Origin: Streptomyces paradoxus
GTDB taxonomy: Bacteria; Actinomycetota; Actinomycetes; Streptomycetales; Streptomycetaceae
Assembly: GCF_014202475.1 (NCBI RefSeq)
Contig: NZ_JACHGV010000017.1
Coordinates: 62,001-126,000, forward strand
Length of the DNA stretch: 64,000 nt
Direction: 5' to 3'
Shown here: one piece after another, positions 60,029-64,000 of the stretch
Numbering within the stretch: position 1 is the first letter of the stretch
Layout: each line of letters starts with the position of its first letter
Position numbers and translations under genes: made by a program
The notes under the pieces: model-generated
Told to the model about the DNA's origin: nothing
Database searches by the model: none
What the model saw: only the letters and a program-made list of their open reading frames with translations

Positions 60029-60576
60029 GGTGCGCCCCGGTGCGTGAGGGTGGTCAGCGGGACGAAGGCGGGGGCCGTCTCGGTCAGTGGCTCCACCGCC
60101 GTCAGCTCGGGCGCCGCGGCGAGCACCGCCGCGCGGACCGCGTCGGTGACCTCGGAGCCTCCACCGCCGCAGCCGGAGCCGCATCCGCCGCCGCCCGTCG
60201 TCAGGCGGACCCTGGCGACCTGCCCTTCGACCCCGGCCCACTCCACGTCTCCGCCGCGTTCCCGCACGGCGGGCCGCAGCCGTTCGACCGCCCGGGCCGC
60301 CCGGCGTTCGGCGGGCTCGGGGTGGATGTCGTGCAGCACCATGAGGTGCCCGAGCAGCTCGTCCTCGGCGAGGCGCTCGGCCAGCTGGTCGTCCGCGTGG
60401 TCCAGGACCCGGGCCAGGGCCTCGCCGTAGACCTCGGTCAGCAGGGCCACCGCCTCGGTCGCGGAGCGGGTCGTGGGGCCGGGTGCGGTTTCGAGGCCTT
60501 CCAGCAGGTCGTCGAGCCGGCCGAGCCGGGCTTCGACGTCCGGGTCGGCCAGCCGTGCGCCCGTGGCCTCAGCCAT
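60025..60576 (-). CDS. NifU-like protein of the hydrogenase operon
   Basis: The 183-residue protein resembles the C-terminal NifU scaffold domain in order: EVYGEALARVLDHADDQLAERLAEDELLGHLMVLHDIHPEPAERRAARAVERLRPAVRERGGDVEW, then VARVRLTTGGGGCGSGCGGGG (C-x3-C, where NifU domains have C-x2-C), then VTDAVRAAVLAAAPELTAVEPL. It probably helps build the iron-sulfur clusters of HhyS, or acts as an electron-transfer partner. ATG 60576 lies inside the end of hhyL (8-bp overlap), so it is translated with the large subunit. Confidence 0.82.
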   Translation of the reverse strand: MAEATGARLADPDVEARLGRLDDLLEGLETAPGPTTRSATEAVALLTEVYGEALARVLDHADDQLAERLAEDELLGHLMVLHDIHPEPAERRAARAVERLRPAVRERGGDVEWAGVEGQVARVRLTTGGGGCGSGCGGGGSEVTDAVRAAVLAAAPELTAVEPLTETAPAFVPLTTLTHRGAP

Positions 60577-62362
60577 GGTCCGCCCCGTACGTCGGCGAGT
60601 GCAGGGTGGTCAGCGTCTTGCCCTTGCCGACGTACATGTGCACACCGCACGGCAGACACGGGTCGAAGCTGCGGACCGTGCGCATGATGTCGACGCCCTT
60701 GAAGTCGTCCGGCCCGTTCTCCTCGAAGATGGGCTGGCCCTGGACGGCGTCCTCGTACGGGCCGGGGGTGCCGAACTTGTCGCGGGGGCTGGCGTTCCAC
60801 GGGGTGGGCGGATAGGGGTGGTAGTTGGCGATCTTCCTGTCCTTGATGACCAGGTGGTGGGAGAGGACGCCGCGCACGGCCTCGTGGAAGCCGCAGCCGA
60901 TCGCCTCGTCGGGCACCTCGAAGTTCTCGAACACCTTGGTCTCGCCCGCGCGCACCATGCCCATGGCCTCTTCGATGAACTGCAGGGCCATGGCGGCCGC
61001 GTAGGCGATGAAGTACGGCCGGGCGCGGTCGCGTTCGATGGTGTTGCTCCACTGCGGGATGCGCCACTCCAGGGTGGTCTCCGGCAGCGACTCGCCCTTG
61101 GGCAGGGAGATGCGCACGCTGTGGCCGGTGGCCTTGACGTACGGGGTGTCGACCAGGCCGCTCAGCGCGGTCGACCACAGGCGGGCGAGGGGACCGCCGC
61201 CGGTGTCGAGGGCGAGGTGGTCGCCGGTGCGCTGGTCGAACCAGCGCGGGCTCATCACCCAGCTGTACTTGTCGTCGAAGTCGCGCTTCTGCGGCACCGG
61301 GACGGTCGTCTGGTTCCACGGGTGGCGCATGTCGACGGGGTTGCCGAGCGGGTCGTGGGTGACGAAGGGCTGCTCGTTGACCCAGTCCTCGTAGTAGGAA
61401 CTGCCGAGCATGATGCGCAGGCCGAGGTTGATGTCGACGAGGTTGTTGGTGACCAGTTCGCCGTCGACGATGATGCCGGGGGTGACGTACATCGCCTTGC
61501 CCCAGGTGTTCATCGACTCGTAGCGGTAATCGACGACCTTGGGGTCCTGGAAGGCGCCCCAGCAGCCCAGCAGGACGCGGCGGCGGCCGACCTCCTCGTA
61601 GCCGGGCAGCGCCTCGTAGAAGAAGTCGAAGACGTCGTCGTTCATGGCGACGGCCTTCTTCACGAAGTCGATGACCCGCATGAGGCGGCTGAGGTAGTCG
61701 GTGAAGACGGTCGGCTGCGGCATCGTGCCGACGCCGCCCGGGTACAGCGTGGAGGGGTGGACGTGCCGTCCCTCCATCAGGCAGAACATCTCGCGGGTGA
61801 CCCGGCTGACCTTCAGGGCCTCCTTGTAGACCTCGCCCTCGAAGGGGTTGAAGGCCTTCATGATGTCGGCGATCGTCCGGTACCCGTGGATCTCGCCGCG
61901 GGGCGCCTCGGTGCGCTCGGCGCGGGCCAGGACACCGGGGTTGGTGGCCTTGACCATCGCCTCGCAGAAGTCCACGAAGACCAGGTTGTCCTGGAAGATC
62001 GTGTGGTCGAACATGTACTCGGCGGCTTCGCCGAGGTTGACGATGTGCTCGGCCAGCGGGGGCGGTTTGACGCCGTAGGCCATCTGCTGGGCGTAGTCGG
62101 AGCAGGTGGTGTGGTTGTCGCCGCAGATGCCGCAGATCCGGGACGTGATGAAGCCCGCGTCGCGCGGGTCCTTGCCCTTCATGAACACCGAGTAGCCGCG
62201 GAAGAGCGACGAGGTGCTGTGGCATTCGACGACTTCCCGGTTGGCGAAGTCGATCTTCGTGTAGATGCCCAGGTTCCCGATGATCCGGGTGATCGGGTCC
62301 CAGGACATGTCCACGAGCTGTGGTGGCTTGCGGTCCGTGGGCCGGGCCTCGGTGGTGGTCAT
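60569..62362 (-). CDS. hhyL: [NiFe]-hydrogenase large subunit, group 1h (high-affinity)
   Basis: The 597-residue catalytic subunit binds the NiFe(CN)2CO centre. The L1 motif is RICGICGDNH with Cys77, Cys80 and His84; the L2 motif DPCLPCGVH places Cys569, Cys572 and His575 near the end. The 22 residues after His575 (MYVGKGKTLTTLHSP and on) would be cut off by the endopeptidase of this locus. Segments such as VDMSWDPITRIIGNLGIYTKIDF, HPSTLYPGGVGTMPQPTVF and NQTTVPVPQKRDF follow the actinobacterial group 1h type that oxidises atmospheric H2. It is downstream of hhyS by 49 bp. Confidence 0.96.
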   Translation of the reverse strand: MTTTEARPTDRKPPQLVDMSWDPITRIIGNLGIYTKIDFANREVVECHSTSSLFRGYSVFMKGKDPRDAGFITSRICGICGDNHTTCSDYAQQMAYGVKPPPLAEHIVNLGEAAEYMFDHTIFQDNLVFVDFCEAMVKATNPGVLARAERTEAPRGEIHGYRTIADIMKAFNPFEGEVYKEALKVSRVTREMFCLMEGRHVHPSTLYPGGVGTMPQPTVFTDYLSRLMRVIDFVKKAVAMNDDVFDFFYEALPGYEEVGRRRVLLGCWGAFQDPKVVDYRYESMNTWGKAMYVTPGIIVDGELVTNNLVDINLGLRIMLGSSYYEDWVNEQPFVTHDPLGNPVDMRHPWNQTTVPVPQKRDFDDKYSWVMSPRWFDQRTGDHLALDTGGGPLARLWSTALSGLVDTPYVKATGHSVRISLPKGESLPETTLEWRIPQWSNTIERDRARPYFIAYAAAMALQFIEEAMGMVRAGETKVFENFEVPDEAIGCGFHEAVRGVLSHHLVIKDRKIANYHPYPPTPWNASPRDKFGTPGPYEDAVQGQPIFEENGPDDFKGVDIMRTVRSFDPCLPCGVHMYVGKGKTLTTLHSPTYGADHG

Positions 62363-62411
62363 CTGCGGTACTGCCCCTCGCTGTCGGTGGTGGGTGGGGT
62401 CGCGGGTGTCA

Positions 62412-63500
62412 TCAGGGGCGCCAGCGCGGGTCGTAACCGCTGGTCAGCTTGCGCTTGTTGTGGCGCCACTTCGGCTCGTGGTTGACGAGCTCGTTGGTCA
62501 TGCCGCGCAGCCTGCGGATGACCGCTCCGTACGGCTTGATGACCAGGGACGACAGGGTGCCGCCGGGGGGCTCGTCCATGAACGGCATGAACGCGTCGGG
62601 GAAGCCGGGCATCGTGCAGCCGATGCAGATGCCGCCGACGTTGGGGCAGCCGCCGATGCCGGCCATCCAGCCGCGCTTGGGCACGTTGCAGTTGACGACC
62701 GGACCCCAGCAGCCCGTCTTGACCAGGCACTTGGGCGAGTTGTAGTCCGTGGCGAAGTTGGCCTGCTCGTAGTACGAGCCGCGGTCGCAGCCCTCGTGCA
62801 CCGTCTTCCCGAACAGCCACTGGGGGCGCAGCATGTGGTCCAGCGGCGGAGGGGGCGCGGAGCCGGCCGCGTGGTAGAGGACCCAGATCAGGGTCTCCAT
62901 GAAGTTCTCGGGCTGGATCGGGCAGCCGGGCACGTTGACGACGGGCAGGCCGGCCTGGGAGGTGTAGTCCCAGCCCAGGTAGTCGGCGAGGCCCATGCAG
63001 CCCGTCGGGTTGCCGGCCATGGCATGGATGCCGCCGAAGGTGGCGCAGGTGCCGGCGGCGACCACCGCCCAGGCCTTGGGGGCCAGTTGGTCGATCCACC
63101 AGTTGAGGGTCTGCGGCTCACCGGTCTCCGGGTCGTTGCCGAAGGACGTCCAGTAGCCGTCGCCCTCGATGATGTTCTGGTTGGGGATCGAGCCCTCGAT
63201 GACGAGGATGAACGGGCCCAGTTCGCCGCGTACGGCCGCCCGGTAGGGCGCGAGGAAGTCCTCGCCGCCCAGGCTGGGCGAGAGCACCTTGTTGACCAGG
63301 TTCACCTTCGGCAGGCCTGGGATCAGCCCGAGCACCAGGTCCTCGATGGAGGGCTGGTCGGCGGCGGTGAGCGAGACGGTGTCGCCGTCACAGCTCATGC
63401 CCTCGGAGATCCAGAGGATGTGGATCTCGTCTATGCCCTGCCGGTCCTCGGACCGTTCGGGTTCCTTGCTGACTTCTTCGGTGCTGCTGTGGATGGTCAT
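62412..63500 (-). CDS. hhyS: [NiFe]-hydrogenase small subunit, group 1h
   Basis: The 362-residue iron-sulfur subunit passes electrons from the NiFe site. It has no Tat signal (no RRxFxK), so the enzyme stays in the cytoplasm or is membrane-bound by other means. The proximal cluster motif reads SCDGDTV: Cys37 with Asp40 where classic enzymes have Cys-x2-Cys, matching the three-Cys, one-Asp cluster known for the group 1h enzyme of Ralstonia. Other ligands lie in GTCATFGGIHAMAGNPTGC, VVNVPGCPIQPENF, CLVKTGCWGPVVNCNVPKRGWMAGIGGCP and NVGGICIGCTMPGFPD. ATG 63500 is followed by an acidic lead of 22 residues. Confidence 0.96.
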   Translation of the reverse strand: MTIHSSTEEVSKEPERSEDRQGIDEIHILWISEGMSCDGDTVSLTAADQPSIEDLVLGLIPGLPKVNLVNKVLSPSLGGEDFLAPYRAAVRGELGPFILVIEGSIPNQNIIEGDGYWTSFGNDPETGEPQTLNWWIDQLAPKAWAVVAAGTCATFGGIHAMAGNPTGCMGLADYLGWDYTSQAGLPVVNVPGCPIQPENFMETLIWVLYHAAGSAPPPPLDHMLRPQWLFGKTVHEGCDRGSYYEQANFATDYNSPKCLVKTGCWGPVVNCNVPKRGWMAGIGGCPNVGGICIGCTMPGFPDAFMPFMDEPPGGTLSSLVIKPYGAVIRRLRGMTNELVNHEPKWRHNKRKLTSGYDPRWRP

Positions 63501-63501
63501 G

Positions 63502-63996
63502 TCACTCGGCCTCCGCTGCGGGGGTCTCGGAGTCGGTCGTGTGCCGCGCCGGAGCTGCGGCGGGAGCCGGTGCCGACGGCTCGTCCGGGGATCCGGCGGG
63601 CCCGAGGGGTTCGAGCTCGTCGGGCCGGAAGTAGTGGAAGCGGCCGTACCAGTGATTGAGTTCGGCGGCCGGGTCGTCGTCGAGGGTGACGGCGAGGTGT
63701 ACGCTGCCGTCCACGTCGTGGAAGACTGCGGCGACTTCGGCGGTGCGTCCGGCCAGGAACATGTCCTGGGCGTCGGCGCCGCGACCCCGGGGGCGCAGCC
63801 GTACCCGGCTGCCGCCGCCGAGGGGGACGCCGTCGACGAGCACGGTGTCGCTGGTCGGGGAGAGTCCGTCGTCGCCGCCTTCCTGCCACCAGGCGGGACG
63901 GTCGGCGGACGCCGTGGGAGGGGCGGCCTCGGAAGGGGTGGCCGGTGTCAGGGACCGGACCGCGCCGTGCAGCCGTTCGAAGACCTCCTGCGGCAT
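63502..63996 (-). CDS. hydrogenase-operon accessory protein of unknown function
   Basis: The frame of 164 residues ends one base before hhyS and runs to the right edge, with ATG 63996 as the first start in the window; a longer start beyond the edge cannot be excluded. It has a variable Pro/Ala/Thr-rich lead, then a conserved-looking core: SDTVLVDGVPLGGGSRVRLRPRGRGADAQDMFLAGRTAEVAAVFHDVDGSVHLAVTLDDDPAAELNHWYGRFHYFRPDELEPL (about residues 48-131), probably all beta. The end is low-complexity Ala/Pro. No signal, helix or Cys is seen. Its position first in the hydrogenase operon argues for a role with HhySL; I do not recognise the family. Confidence 0.7.
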   Translation of the reverse strand: MPQEVFERLHGAVRSLTPATPSEAAPPTASADRPAWWQEGGDDGLSPTSDTVLVDGVPLGGGSRVRLRPRGRGADAQDMFLAGRTAEVAAVFHDVDGSVHLAVTLDDDPAAELNHWYGRFHYFRPDELEPLGPAGSPDEPSAPAPAAAPARHTTDSETPAAEAE

Positions 63997-64000
63997 GGTG

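Noticed and set aside
63478..63500. Tat signal peptide at the HhyS N-terminus
   Set aside because: There is no twin-arginine motif and no hydrophobic segment; the lead is acidic.

Overview
The window is chromosomal DNA from a high-GC actinomycete, almost certainly a Streptomyces. The evidence is the GC-saturated third codon positions, frequent GTG starts, GTGA/ATGA stop-start overlaps, and a gene repertoire typical of that genus (PucR, SMP-30, UppP, CrcB pair, Paa and Hhy loci). No tRNA, rRNA, CRISPR array, prophage or insertion sequence was seen. Coding density is very high and no gene-free stretch exceeds 300 bp.

Layout. 1-13081: housekeeping and accessory enzymes. These are a partial oxidoreductase, a frameshifted Rv1733c-like membrane protein, an acetyl-xylan-esterase-type deacetylase, a serine hydrolase, a GntR/HutC regulator with a DasR-like site, an alpha/beta hydrolase, two methyltransferases, a PadR/SnoaL divergent pair, a short Rho paralogue behind a pyrimidine-rich leader, a D,D-carboxypeptidase and two polyprenol-dependent mannosyltransferases. 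13231-18958 (minus): an asparagine/aspartate/glutamine catabolic operon (FCD regulator, permease, asparaginase, aspartase, glutaminase). Two direct copies of a 42-bp repeat bracket its regulator-permease-asparaginase part. 19081-22606 (minus): uppP, a crcB-DUF190-crcB fluoride-export operon, an SMP-30-like protein and a small HTH regulator.

22792-38598: two galactoside-utilisation loci. The first has a secreted GH53 endo-galactanase and a GH42 beta-galactosidase divergent from an ABC sugar importer whose last gene is a LacI regulator; a LacI-type operator lies in the divergent promoter. After a MarR/SseB convergent pair, the second is an MFS transporter, a GH35 beta-galactosidase (frameshifted here), a second GH35-like enzyme and a LacI regulator, preceded by a perfect 24-bp palindrome over its promoter. 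Together they describe extracellular galactan cleavage, import, intracellular hydrolysis and local repression.

38609-50411: a P1B-4 metal ATPase with an SmtB-like operator, a PucR regulator, the phenylacetate locus (paaABCDE on minus, divergent paaI-paaK on plus, PaaR-like operators between), a SpoIIE-type phosphatase and an IclR regulator.

50634-63996: a full maturation and structural locus for a group 1h (high-affinity, Hhy) [NiFe]-hydrogenase. hypX, an endopeptidase gene and hypBFCDE run on plus and converge at a strong 18-bp-stem terminator on the minus operon. That operon reads an accessory protein, hhyS, hhyL, a NifU-like protein, a DUF5947-type protein, two very small proteins and hypA. 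It would let the cell oxidise trace H2 for persistence energy.

The most rewarding items are the accessory and small proteins of the hydrogenase operon, the Rho paralogue, the DUF190-linked CrcB pair, the repeat-bracketed asparagine cassette, and the two frameshifts that need read-level checks.
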